DNA of 64,000 bases, taken from Listeria weihenstephanensis. GTDB taxonomy: Bacteria > Bacillota > Bacilli > Lactobacillales > Listeriaceae. The first letter of the stretch is position 1. The number at the start of each line of letters is the position of its first letter. Location of the stretch: assembly GCF_003534205.1 (NCBI RefSeq), contig NZ_CP011102.1, positions 1,624,036 through 1,688,035 on the forward strand, written 5' to 3'. Made by a program: the position numbers and the translations under genes. Positions 47,395 to 55,361 of the stretch are shown one piece after another. The notes under the pieces were generated by a model that was given only the letters and a program-made list of their open reading frames with translations, did not search any database and was not told the DNA's origin.

Positions 47395-47523
47395 GCCGTG
47401 GAAAAGTTATATTTGACGGAATATTTCGGGTTTTCGGATCTTTAGGTGAGCTAAAAAAAGGGGGGAATGGTAAAATGATTAGCATATAGTTGGATCAATT
47501 ATTAAAGAATGGTGGTATGTGAA

Positions 47524-48705
47524 ATGAATGAAAAAATAAAGGCTGAAGTGAAGCGTAATGAGGGAAAAATGATTGCTTTTCGTAGGGATTTACATACACA
47601 TCCAGAATTGTCTTGGCAGGAAATTAGGACGACGAATCATGTTGTAACGGAGCTAGAAAGAATGGGGATACCGTATCGTCGAATGGAACCTACAGGTGTC
47701 GTGGCGGAGCTTGTTGGGAATAAGCCTGGAAAAGTCGTTGCTTTGCGTGCAGATATGGACGCGTTACCTGTGGAAGAGTTGAATGAAACATTAGACTATA
47801 AATCACAAAATGATGGAAAAATGCATGCCTGTGGTCATGATGCTCATACGGCGATGCTGCTTTGTGCGGCGGAAGCGCTTGTTGCTGTGCGCGACGATTT
47901 TGCGGGAACTGTGCGTTTTATTTTCCAGCCGGCGGAGGAGATCACGGAAGGCGCCGAGGCAATGATTGAGCAAGGAGCAATGGAAGGCGTGGACAATGTT
48001 TTTGGAATTCATATTTGGTCTCAGATGGTGACGAATACTATTTCTTGTAATACTGGACCTGTTTTTGCTTCGGCGGATGTGGTGGAGATCAAATTCACTG
48101 GACGAGGTGGACATGGCGCTATGCCAGATGCTTGTATTGATGCGACAGTGGTGGCGGCGGCTTTTGTGATGGGCGCCCAAGCTATTGTATCTCGGGAAAC
48201 AGATCCTTTAGAACCAGCAGTTTTCACGATTGGTCGAATGGAATCAGGGACGCGCTATAATGTGATTGCAGAACATGCTATTTTGGAAGGGACAGTTCGT
48301 TCGTTTCATCCGCGGGTTCGTGAAAAAATGGAACGGGCAATTAGACGCTATGCACAACAGGTTGCAGCGACTTATGGTGCGACGGCTGAAGTCCATTATC
48401 GTTACGGTACGCATGCGGTTATCAACGAGGTAGATAGTGCTTTATTTGCGCAACGTGTCATCGTGGATAGTTTTGGTGAGAGTATGCTTTATTCAGATCG
48501 GCCAACAACGGCGGGAGAAGATTTTAGCTATTATTTGCAAGAGGCACCAGGATGTTTTGCGCTTGTTGGATCTGGAAATCCGGATAAAGATACAGAGTGG
48601 GCACATCATCATGGTCATTTTAATGTGGATGAGGACGCTTTGGTTTATGGTGCAGAGCTTTACGCGCAGTATGCTTATACGTATTTGACGGAGAATCCTG
48701 AATAA
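47524..48705 (+). CDS. M20-family amidohydrolase
   Basis: A protein of 393 aa from ATG 47524, 8 nt after GGTGG. M20D motifs: R-R-D-L-H-T-H-P-E-L-S near residue 20, R-A-D-M-D-A-L-P near 72, H-A-C-G-H-D-A-H-T with metal ligands, Q-P-A-E-E, and the dimerisation part G-R-G-G-H-G-A-M-P. It hydrolyses N-acyl amino acids in the cytosol. Candidates are hippurate hydrolase, N-acetyl-diaminopimelate deacetylase or IAA-amino-acid hydrolase types; the sequence does not decide. It is a lone gene. Confidence 0.88.
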   Translation: MNEKIKAEVKRNEGKMIAFRRDLHTHPELSWQEIRTTNHVVTELERMGIPYRRMEPTGVVAELVGNKPGKVVALRADMDALPVEELNETLDYKSQNDGKMHACGHDAHTAMLLCAAEALVAVRDDFAGTVRFIFQPAEEITEGAEAMIEQGAMEGVDNVFGIHIWSQMVTNTISCNTGPVFASADVVEIKFTGRGGHGAMPDACIDATVVAAAFVMGAQAIVSRETDPLEPAVFTIGRMESGTRYNVIAEHAILEGTVRSFHPRVREKMERAIRRYAQQVAATYGATAEVHYRYGTHAVINEVDSALFAQRVIVDSFGESMLYSDRPTTAGEDFSYYLQEAPGCFALVGSGNPDKDTEWAHHHGHFNVDEDALVYGAELYAQYAYTYLTENPE

Positions 48706-48757
48706 GGGTTCTTTGTCAGCAAAATGAAAAAATTATAAATTTATCAGCAATTTGTAC

Positions 48758-48786
48758 TTGAAAAATATGAAGAAATCGGTTACACT
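48758..48786 (+). promoter_or_regulatory. Promoter of ABC-exporter leader
   Basis: TTGAAA (48758-48763), a 17-bp spacer and TACACT (48781-48786). Transcription would begin near 48793, about 265 nt before the exporter gene. Confidence 0.7.
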
Positions 48787-48824
48787 GGATTTTGTAAACA
48801 AATACGATGAAGGAGGTAAGGACA

Positions 48825-48923
48825 ATGAAAAAGATAATTAGACGCGAATTAAACACCGTTATTGTAGGGAAGGATCTGTTTTCAGAGTCCGCTATATCGA
48901 AAAAGAGGTACAAGCTTATTTGA
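48825..48923 (+). CDS. 32-aa leader peptide upstream of ABC exporter (BmrB-like role)
   Basis: ATG 48825 lies 8 nt after AAGGAGG, one of the best ribosome sites in the window, and opens 32 codons beginning M-K-K-I-I-R-R-E and ending R-Y-K-L-I. The peptide is basic with no signal pattern. It sits between a promoter and a terminator ahead of a BmrC/BmrD-type exporter. In Bacillus subtilis, bmrB encodes a leader peptide whose translation controls bmrCD by transcription attenuation. The sequence is not recognised, so the role is inferred from layout. It is not on usual ORF size cut-offs. Confidence 0.65.
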   Translation: MKKIIRRELNTVIVGKDLFSESAISKKRYKLI

Positions 48924-48960
48924 GGGCTCGTATGTATTCCATATGACTTTATTCGATATA
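48893..48960 (+). promoter_or_regulatory. Competing hairpin in exporter leader
   Basis: TATATCGAA (48893-48901), inside the leader-peptide ORF, pairs perfectly with TTCGATATA (48952-48960). A ribosome over the end of the ORF would prevent this pairing. Confidence 0.5.
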
Positions 48961-48972
48961 TATTTCCAACAG

Positions 48973-49006
48973 TAATGGACAAAGCAAGAAGTGTCCGTTA
49001 TTTTTT
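48973..49006 (+). terminator. Leader terminator before ABC exporter
   Basis: The 9-bp stem TAATGGACA/TGTCCGTTA (one G-U) is followed by six T. It lies 53 bp upstream of the exporter start and after the leader ORF, so it is the likely attenuator. No second promoter is evident after it. Confidence 0.8.
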
Positions 49007-49058
49007 ATGTCCAAAAACAGGAGAAAAATGGCTTATCTAGAAAAGAGGGGATTTATGC

Positions 49059-50825
49059 GTGAAGATTTATAAGGAGTTAGGATGGTTTTTTAAAGAGCAG
49101 AAGAAGTCATACATTATCGGGGTTTCACTGCTTTTCATGATTACATTACTTCAATTAGTTCCACCGAAAATATTGGGAATGTCAGTGGATGCACTTACAA
49201 AAGATACGTTGACGAAAAGTAATTTATGGCTGTGGATGGGAATTTTACTCGGCGCCGCGATACTGGCTTATATTGGCCGATATTTTTGGCGGATGATGAT
49301 TTTTGGATCAGATAATAAGCTGCAACGTCAACTAAGGTTACGATTATTTGAGCATTTATCGAAAATGTCGCCATTCTTTTTTCAGCGGTATCGTACGGGC
49401 GATTTGATGGCGCATGCCACGAATGATATCGCGGCGGTTCAGCAGGTAGCTGGGTTTGGTGTGTTGACGCTCTGTGATTCGATTTTGACAGGGAGTACAG
49501 TTATTGCAACGATGGCGATTACGATTGATTGGAGATTAACGTTGATTGCACTTTTGCCGATGCCGCTGATGGTTTGGGGAAGTTCAGTGCTCGGTCGCAA
49601 GTTACACGATCGCTTTCATGGTGCACAGGCGGAGTTTTCTAAATTAAATGATAAGACGCAGGAGAGCTTATCGGGGATTAAGGTGACGAAAACGTTTGGG
49701 CAGGAAGCCGAGGATATTGCTGATTTTGCAAAGCAGACGGACGCAGTGGTGGAGCAGAATATTAAAGTTGCGAAAGTGGATGCATTGTTTGATCCGATGA
49801 TTTCGATTATTGTGGGGATTTCTTTTGTCTTGTCGCTTGGTTTTGGATCTAAGTTCGTGATGGAAGGGACGCTATCCATTGGTCAGGTTATTGCTTTTAC
49901 GAACTATCTATTTTTGTTGATTTGGCCGATGTTGGCTTTTGGATTCTTGTTCAATGTGATTCAGCGCGGAAATGCTTCGTATGATCGCTTGAATACGTTA
50001 TTGAACGAACCAGAAGACGTGAAAGATGAATCGGGCGCGATCGATAAAGTTCCATCGGGAGATATCGATTTTCAACTCAAGGCATTTACGTATCCTGATG
50101 AGGAGAAGCCTGTACTTGCGGATATTGATTTCCAGTTAAAAGCAGGAGGGACACTCGGAATTGTTGGGCGGACAGGCTCAGGGAAAACGACGCTGCTGAA
50201 ATTACTGATGCGGGAATACGATGATTATGAAGGCGAAATCGTGTTTGATGGGGAGAAAATTCAATGTTATACAGTGAGAAGTCTCCGGAATGCGATTGGT
50301 TATGTGCCTCAGGATCAGTTCTTGTTTTCAACGACGGTTAGAGAAAATATTCGTTTTGGAAATCCAGAGTTGTCGCAAGAAGATGTAGAACGCACGGCAG
50401 AAATGGTATCGGTACATCAAGATATTACGGAGTTTACAGATGGCTATGATACAGTTGTTGGGGAACGTGGTGTATCGCTTTCGGGTGGCCAGAAGCAGCG
50501 GCTTGCGATTGCTCGGGCGCTCATTATGAATCCTGAGTTGCTCATTTTAGACGATGCTTTATCTGCGGTGGATGCGAAAACGGAAGAGCAAATCTTGCAA
50601 AACTTGAAGCGTAATCGAGCGGATAAAACAACGATTATTAGTGCGCATCGGCTTAGTTCTGTCGAGCATGCTAATCTGATTATCGTGATCGATAAAGGGC
50701 AGATCGTCGAGCGGGGAACACACACGGAGCTTATTGCACTTGACGGTTGGTACGCGGAAATGTTCCGAAATCAGCAGTTAGAAGAGTTGATCGAGGCTGG
50801 GGGTGATGCGAATGGAGCCGAATAA
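49059..50825 (+). CDS. ABC exporter half-transporter, BmrC/YheI-like
   Basis: A protein of 588 aa from GTG 49059, 8 nt after GAGGGG. Residues about 1-310 form six membrane helices (type IV ABC exporter domain). The nucleotide domain has Walker A G-R-T-G-S-G-K-T near residue 370, signature L-S-G-G-Q-K-Q, and Walker B L-L-I-L-D-D-A-L. The usual catalytic glutamate after Walker B is aspartate, as in the degenerate half of heterodimeric exporters. It pairs with the overlapping next gene. Probably a multidrug exporter induced through the attenuator upstream; substrates unknown. Confidence 0.88.
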   Translation: MKIYKELGWFFKEQKKSYIIGVSLLFMITLLQLVPPKILGMSVDALTKDTLTKSNLWLWMGILLGAAILAYIGRYFWRMMIFGSDNKLQRQLRLRLFEHLSKMSPFFFQRYRTGDLMAHATNDIAAVQQVAGFGVLTLCDSILTGSTVIATMAITIDWRLTLIALLPMPLMVWGSSVLGRKLHDRFHGAQAEFSKLNDKTQESLSGIKVTKTFGQEAEDIADFAKQTDAVVEQNIKVAKVDALFDPMISIIVGISFVLSLGFGSKFVMEGTLSIGQVIAFTNYLFLLIWPMLAFGFLFNVIQRGNASYDRLNTLLNEPEDVKDESGAIDKVPSGDIDFQLKAFTYPDEEKPVLADIDFQLKAGGTLGIVGRTGSGKTTLLKLLMREYDDYEGEIVFDGEKIQCYTVRSLRNAIGYVPQDQFLFSTTVRENIRFGNPELSQEDVERTAEMVSVHQDITEFTDGYDTVVGERGVSLSGGQKQRLAIARALIMNPELLILDDALSAVDAKTEEQILQNLKRNRADKTTIISAHRLSSVEHANLIIVIDKGQIVERGTHTELIALDGWYAEMFRNQQLEELIEAGGDANGAE

Positions 50826-52611
50826 TGAAGAAATGTTAACGATGAGTGGGAAAGAACATCGTGCGGTCCTAAAAAGATTGTTTAGCTATACGAAATACCA
50901 TGTTCCTGCGCTTATTTTAACGGGGTTTCTCGTACTGCTCGTCACACTGGCTGATGTATTCTCACCAATTTTGATTAAAATATTTTTAGATGATTATTTG
51001 ACACCGCTGAATTTCGTAGCAGGACCGATTATAATGCTTGCATCGGGTTATATTGGTTTAATTTTAGGAAAATCGGTCGTATGGTATTTTCAACTGATGT
51101 TATTTCAAAAAATTGCGCTACGAATTGTGCAGCAAATACGGATTGATATTTTTAGTAAGCTGCACAAAATGGGGATGCGATATTTCGACCAAACACCTGC
51201 GGGAAGCTTAGTTTCCAGGGTGACCAATGATACCGAGGCAATCAAAGATATGTTTATTAATGTACTCGGAACAGCAATTCAAAGTTTATTTATGCTGATT
51301 GGGATCTACGCGGCAATGTTTGTGCTAGATGCAAAATTGGCGGCATATAGTCTGCTGATTTTCCCATTGACCATGTTGATTATTATTGTGTATCGTAAGT
51401 ACAGTTCGCAATTTTATCGGGCTCGTCGTGAGAAATTAAGTCAGCTTAATGCAAAAATTGCCGAGTCGATTTCAGGCATGTCGATTGTTCAACAGTTTAA
51501 CCAAGAAAAGCGCCTGATTGGTGAATTTGAAGAAATAAACAAGGATTACTACGATGTTGGGATGAAAAATATTAAATTTAACGCGCTATTGCTCGGCCCT
51601 GCGATTGACTTACTCTATTCTTTAGCCGTTATTTTAATTCTTAGTTTCTTCGGAATCCAGTCCTTTTCTGGTCCTGTCGCGATTGGTACGATTTATGCGT
51701 TTGTCAGCTATTTTGATCGGTTTTTAGAGGCTATTTACAACATTATGGAGCGTTTGGCGATGTATCAAGAAGCGATTACCGCGGCTTCACGCGTATTCCG
51801 GATTATGGATGGCACGGAATTAGCGCCGGCTCAAGAAGGTGAGGAAGATTTGGTCATTGAAAAAGCCAAGATCGAATTCAAAAATGTCACGTTCTCGTAT
51901 GACGGGAAAAAGGATGTTTTGAAAGATATTACATTTACAGCAGAATCGGGTCAAACCGTTGCGCTCGTTGGTCATACAGGAAGTGGGAAAAGTTCGATTA
52001 TCAACTTGATGATGCGTTTTTACGAGTTTGAACATGGCGAAATTTTGATTGATGGAAAGTCGATTAAGCGGTATCCAATGGAAGAATTGCGTATGAAAAC
52101 CGGGTTAGTTTTGCAGGATAGCTTTATGTTTTATGGGACGATCAAGGATAATATTCGTCTCTATAACAAGCTGATTACGGACAGAGAAATTGTGGAAGCA
52201 GCGCAATTTGTGCAGGCAGATCGTTTCATTAATACACTGGCTGATAAATATGATCATAAGGTGATTGAGCGTGGGGCTTCGTTTTCTAGCGGGCAACGGC
52301 AGTTGATTTCGTTTGCACGTACGGTTGTGACTAATCCGCAAATTCTTGTTTTGGATGAAGCGACAGCCAATATTGATACGGAGACGGAAAGTTTAATTCA
52401 AACGGGTTTGCGAAATATGAGGCAAGGTAGAACGACAATTGCGATTGCCCATCGACTTTCTACGATAAAGGATGCGGATTTGATTTTAGTGTTGAGTAAA
52501 GGCCGCATTATTGAGCGGGGAACACATGATTCACTACTTGATCAAGGTGGCGTTTACCATTCGATGTATCAACTGCAAAACAGTGGGATGGATTTGGAGG
52601 ATATCGGTTAA
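50812..52611 (+). CDS. ABC exporter half-transporter, BmrD/YheH-like
   Basis: A protein of 599 aa from ATG 50812, 8 nt after GGGGG, overlapping the previous gene by 14 nt. It has a six-helix membrane domain, then Walker A G-H-T-G-S-G-K-S near residue 385, Walker B I-L-V-L-D-E-A with the catalytic glutamate, and the signature S-S-G-Q-R-Q in place of S-G-G-Q. The normal Walker B here pairs with the normal signature of the partner, giving one canonical and one degenerate ATP site. It is the catalytic half of the heterodimer. Confidence 0.88.
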   Translation: MEPNNEEMLTMSGKEHRAVLKRLFSYTKYHVPALILTGFLVLLVTLADVFSPILIKIFLDDYLTPLNFVAGPIIMLASGYIGLILGKSVVWYFQLMLFQKIALRIVQQIRIDIFSKLHKMGMRYFDQTPAGSLVSRVTNDTEAIKDMFINVLGTAIQSLFMLIGIYAAMFVLDAKLAAYSLLIFPLTMLIIIVYRKYSSQFYRARREKLSQLNAKIAESISGMSIVQQFNQEKRLIGEFEEINKDYYDVGMKNIKFNALLLGPAIDLLYSLAVILILSFFGIQSFSGPVAIGTIYAFVSYFDRFLEAIYNIMERLAMYQEAITAASRVFRIMDGTELAPAQEGEEDLVIEKAKIEFKNVTFSYDGKKDVLKDITFTAESGQTVALVGHTGSGKSSIINLMMRFYEFEHGEILIDGKSIKRYPMEELRMKTGLVLQDSFMFYGTIKDNIRLYNKLITDREIVEAAQFVQADRFINTLADKYDHKVIERGASFSSGQRQLISFARTVVTNPQILVLDEATANIDTETESLIQTGLRNMRQGRTTIAIAHRLSTIKDADLILVLSKGRIIERGTHDSLLDQGGVYHSMYQLQNSGMDLEDIG

Positions 52612-52626
52612 ACTTGGTCAAAAAGG

Positions 52627-52654
52627 TTGTTTTTCTTCTAAAAAAGTTTATAAT
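52627..52654 (+). promoter_or_regulatory. Promoter of ccdC-like gene
   Basis: TTGTTT (52627-52632), a 16-bp spacer and TATAAT (52649-52654). Confidence 0.6.
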
Positions 52655-52691
52655 GAGGCAAGTAAATAGTGCCGAGTAGGAGGAAAAAATC

Positions 52692-53168
52692 GTGTCATTT
52701 ATTTTATCAGTTATTATCACACTTGTGTTTGGCGTCGGGGTTATTTTGATTCGAATGAAAGCTTCGAAAGAGCCAGCAAGCGTGAAAAAAATCATTATTC
52801 CACCAATTATGATGAGTACAGGTGCACTTATGTTCGTCATTCCTTATTTCCGAGTTTCGCCAGGTGGCATTTTAGAAGCGATTTTGATGGGGCTTGTGTT
52901 TTCATTAATTCTAATTTGGACAACCCGATTTGAAATCAAGCATAAATATGTTTTCATTAAACGTACGAAATCATTTCCAGTTATTTTGCTAAGCTTATTA
53001 TTGATTCGACTTGGAATAAAATACTGGATTAGCGGTTCGGTTGATGTTGGCGAATTATCGGGAATGTTCTGGATTTTGGCATTTGCAATGATTGTTCCTT
53101 GGCGAATTGCGATGTATTTCCAATATAAAAATGTCGCGCAGAAATTGGAACAGACCGAAGAAGTGTAA
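52692..53168 (+). CDS. CcdC-family membrane protein (DUF1453)
   Basis: A protein of 158 aa from GTG 52692 after AGGAGG. It has about four to five membrane helices and the family stretch S-V-K-K-I-I-I-P-P-I-M-M-S-T-G-A near residue 30. Bacillus subtilis CcdC (YneJ) was linked by its operon to cytochrome c biogenesis, but its own role is unclear. No other ccd gene is nearby. It is independently transcribed. Confidence 0.8.
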   Translation: MSFILSVIITLVFGVGVILIRMKASKEPASVKKIIIPPIMMSTGALMFVIPYFRVSPGGILEAILMGLVFSLILIWTTRFEIKHKYVFIKRTKSFPVILLSLLLIRLGIKYWISGSVDVGELSGMFWILAFAMIVPWRIAMYFQYKNVAQKLEQTEEV

Positions 53169-53203
53169 CTTGAAAATTGGGGCGAATTATTGTGTGAAAA
53201 CGG

Positions 53204-53232
53204 TTGTAATATGACGGTAACATCGCTATAAT
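53204..53232 (+). promoter_or_regulatory. Promoter of first lipoprotein gene
   Basis: TTGTAA (53204-53209), a 17-bp spacer and TATAAT (53227-53232). A GTTAC/GTAAC inverted repeat (53241-53259) follows in the leader. Confidence 0.75.
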
Positions 53233-53285
53233 GATAAGGGGTTACGTTAAAAAAGTAACATGTATAAAAAGAGGAGGTTTTTCAT

Positions 53286-53789
53286 TTGAAAAAATGGTTA
53301 GTAGCTTTATTTTCACTTGCGCTTATTTTTAGTTTAGCGGCTTGCGGCAATGATGCGAAGGATGAAAAAGAGACAGAGAAGAAAGATGTTAGCGCGGATG
53401 CAATGAATTTCTATATGGATTTAGTTGCAAAAATTAATGACAATGATGCGGACTATGACGCGTATCAAGCAGCAATTGGTAGCGATACACCGCCAACTGG
53501 TGCAGAATTAACGAAACTTGCAGATGCAGCTAGTGCGTCAGCGGATAAAGTTTCAAAAGCATTGGAAGATTTTAAAGTTCCCAATTTAGGCACAAGTACA
53601 GATGTATTTAAAACAGCTGTGGGAGACCTGAGCAAAGCATATGCAGACGAAGCGACAGGATTAAAAGCTTCTCCAATCGATACAAAATCAGCGGATGAAG
53701 CAATGCAAAAAGCTTCTGATGCACTCGGTAAAGCATTGAAAGATGTCGGTTTAGCACCATCGAATATTATGAACGATACAGCAGCTTAA
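53286..53789 (+). CDS. Lipoprotein of unknown function, copy 1
   Basis: A protein of 167 aa from TTG 53286 after GAGGAGG. The signal peptide ends in lipobox S-L-A-A-C with the lipidated cysteine at residue 20. The mature part is charged and helical: M-N-F-Y-M-D-L-V-A-K-I, D-A-D-Y-D-A-Y, then Ala/Lys-rich helices ending G-L-A-P-S-N-I-M-N-D. It is paralogous to the next gene. The function is unknown; it should be anchored on the outer membrane face. Confidence 0.8.
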   Translation: MKKWLVALFSLALIFSLAACGNDAKDEKETEKKDVSADAMNFYMDLVAKINDNDADYDAYQAAIGSDTPPTGAELTKLADAASASADKVSKALEDFKVPNLGTSTDVFKTAVGDLSKAYADEATGLKASPIDTKSADEAMQKASDALGKALKDVGLAPSNIMNDTAA

Positions 53790-53807
53790 TAAAGGATAGA
53801 AACAAGA

Positions 53808-53843
53808 AAGCGTTGCAGCATAAACAGTTGCAACGCTTCTTTG
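53808..53843 (+). terminator. Terminator between lipoprotein genes
   Basis: AAGCGTTGCA pairs with TGCAACGCTT (perfect), with flanking A-rich and T-rich sequence. Confidence 0.85.
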
Positions 53844-53933
53844 TTTACATGTGTGATTCTTTGTGATTGTGGGTATAGTAGATCGTTACATAAATATGTG
53901 ATAATTAGCATCATTTCAAAGGAGGATGTTCAT

Positions 53934-54545
53934 TTGAAAAAATGGGTAGTAGGAGCGTTAGCAGTAGCCACAGCATTTAGTTTAACAGCTTGCGGAAATG
54001 TGAGCGATGACACGAAGAACGAAGCTAAAGATAAGGTATCGTCTAAAGCGGAAGATGTAAAAGAAAAAGCGAAATCAAAAACGGACGAAGTAAAGAAAAA
54101 AGCGGATACGAAACTGGATACGACGAAACAAAAATTACAAATGAAGGCGATGGATTTTTACACCGGATTAGTTGCTAAAGTGAATGAAAAGGATCAGGAT
54201 TATGACGCTTATATAGCCGATATAACAAGTGATGCGCCATCAAAAGGTGCGAAGTTAGATGAATTGGCGGAGAAAGCTAGCGCATCAGCAGAAAATATTT
54301 CTGAAACGTTGGCGAGCGTGAAAGTTCCTGATTTAGGAGAACGGACAGATGCGTTTAAGTCGTCTATTCAAAGTCTAAGCGATGCATTTGCCGAAAAAGC
54401 GGCTGCTATTAAGGCGAATCCTGGTGACACGAAAGTAGCTGAAAAAGCAGATGCCTCACTACAGGCTGCTTCGGATAAACTTTCTGCAGCATTACAAAAT
54501 ATTGGCTTGGCGGGTTCTAATATCATGAACGATATTACAAGCTGA
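53934..54545 (+). CDS. Lipoprotein of unknown function, copy 2 with Lys-rich insertion
   Basis: A protein of 203 aa from TTG 53934 after AAAGGAGG; a longer frame to 53841 has no ribosome site. Lipobox S-L-T-A-C gives cysteine 20. Residues about 26-65 are a Lys/Asp/Glu-rich helix (repeated K-A-K-S-K, V-K-K-K-A) absent from copy 1. The rest matches copy 1: M-D-F-Y-T-G-L-V-A-K-V, D-Q-D-Y-D-A-Y, and G-L-A-G-S-N-I-M-N-D. Separate terminators suggest separate transcription. Confidence 0.8.
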   Translation: MKKWVVGALAVATAFSLTACGNVSDDTKNEAKDKVSSKAEDVKEKAKSKTDEVKKKADTKLDTTKQKLQMKAMDFYTGLVAKVNEKDQDYDAYIADITSDAPSKGAKLDELAEKASASAENISETLASVKVPDLGERTDAFKSSIQSLSDAFAEKAAAIKANPGDTKVAEKADASLQAASDKLSAALQNIGLAGSNIMNDITS

Positions 54546-54550
54546 GCATG

Positions 54551-54604
54551 AAAAAACTTGATTCCTCCATCGTTTATGTTCACGATGGGGAATCAAGTTT
54601 TTTT
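54551..54604. terminator. Bidirectional terminator lipoprotein/plsC
   Basis: A long hairpin, AAAACTTGATTCC with its complement and an inner CCATCGT/ACGATGG, is flanked by A6 and T7. It touches the plsC stop codon. Confidence 0.92.
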
Positions 54605-55211
54605 ATTTTCGTTTTGTTTCGTCGATTTCCGCTTGCAAGCGTTCAAATGTCTTCAAAACTTCTTCAGATTTAATTTCTAGCAATTCTTTTTGATCGATGT
54701 CCATATCATTGAATGGAATTGGATCGCCGAATCGGATGATAACTTTTTTTCGTTTGAAAAGTTCACCGACTGTTTTTGGCCCATCATATACAGCGGGCAA
54801 GATTGGAACTTTTCCTTTTAGTGCAACGGTTACAGCACCGCGTTTTAGATGGAGACCAGCTGATTTCCTTGTACCACTTGGGAAAATACCGACTACTTTG
54901 CCATCTTTTAAAAGGCGGATGGGCAGCTTAATTGCACTTGGACCTGGATTTTCACGATTTACTGGGAAGGCGTTAAGGTGTCGCATCAACCAGTTTAGTG
55001 GCTTGGTTTTAAATAGTTCTTGTTTTGCCATATAGTGAATTTGAAGTGGTTTAATGGCAAATCCGAGATAGAGAATTTCCATCCATGATGTGTGTGTCGA
55101 AACGACGACGAACGGTGCTTCTGGAATCTTATCTTTATTTTGTACCTTGAAACGTCCACCGATTATCGTGAGAATCACCTGGACGAAATTTCTCGCAAAA
55201 GTGTAGAACAA
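54603..55211 (-). CDS. plsC: 1-acyl-glycerol-3-phosphate acyltransferase PlsC
   Basis: A protein of 202 aa from TTG 55211, 7 nt after AGGAGTG. It makes phosphatidic acid from lysophosphatidic acid at the membrane. The N-terminal hydrophobic segment is followed by H-T-S-W-M-E near residue 40, F-P-V-N-R-E-N near 78 and F-P-S-G-T-R near 110. The usual H-X4-D motif reads H-X4-E here. It is transcribed against both neighbours. Confidence 0.87.
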   Translation of the reverse strand: MFYTFARNFVQVILTIIGGRFKVQNKDKIPEAPFVVVSTHTSWMEILYLGFAIKPLQIHYMAKQELFKTKPLNWLMRHLNAFPVNRENPGPSAIKLPIRLLKDGKVVGIFPSGTRKSAGLHLKRGAVTVALKGKVPILPAVYDGPKTVGELFKRKKVIIRFGDPIPFNDMDIDQKELLEIKSEEVLKTFERLQAEIDETKRK

Positions 55212-55294
55212 GTTGGTTCACTCCTATAATTCTTTTTTTAGTCTTGTTTTTAGTATACTGAAAAGTTCCGGAAACGTCTAGTGCTTACGTGCTG

Positions 55295-55324
55295 TTCTTG
55301 TTTTTTTCGAAAATATAGTATACT
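55295..55324 (+). promoter_or_regulatory. sbcDC promoter
   Basis: TTCTTG (55295-55300), an 18-bp spacer and TATACT (55319-55324). Confidence 0.5.
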
Positions 55325-55361
55325 GGAGGTAATGATGAAAATAGGATAATGAGGTGTTGGG

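Noticed and set aside
47803-48227. Minus-strand ORFs within the M20 amidohydrolase gene
   Set aside because: They overlap a full-length gene with intact catalytic motifs and have no ribosome sites.
48716-48982. 88-codon minus-strand ORF opposite the exporter leader
   Set aside because: No ribosome site; it runs through the promoter and terminator of the plus-strand leader and ends in low-complexity sequence.
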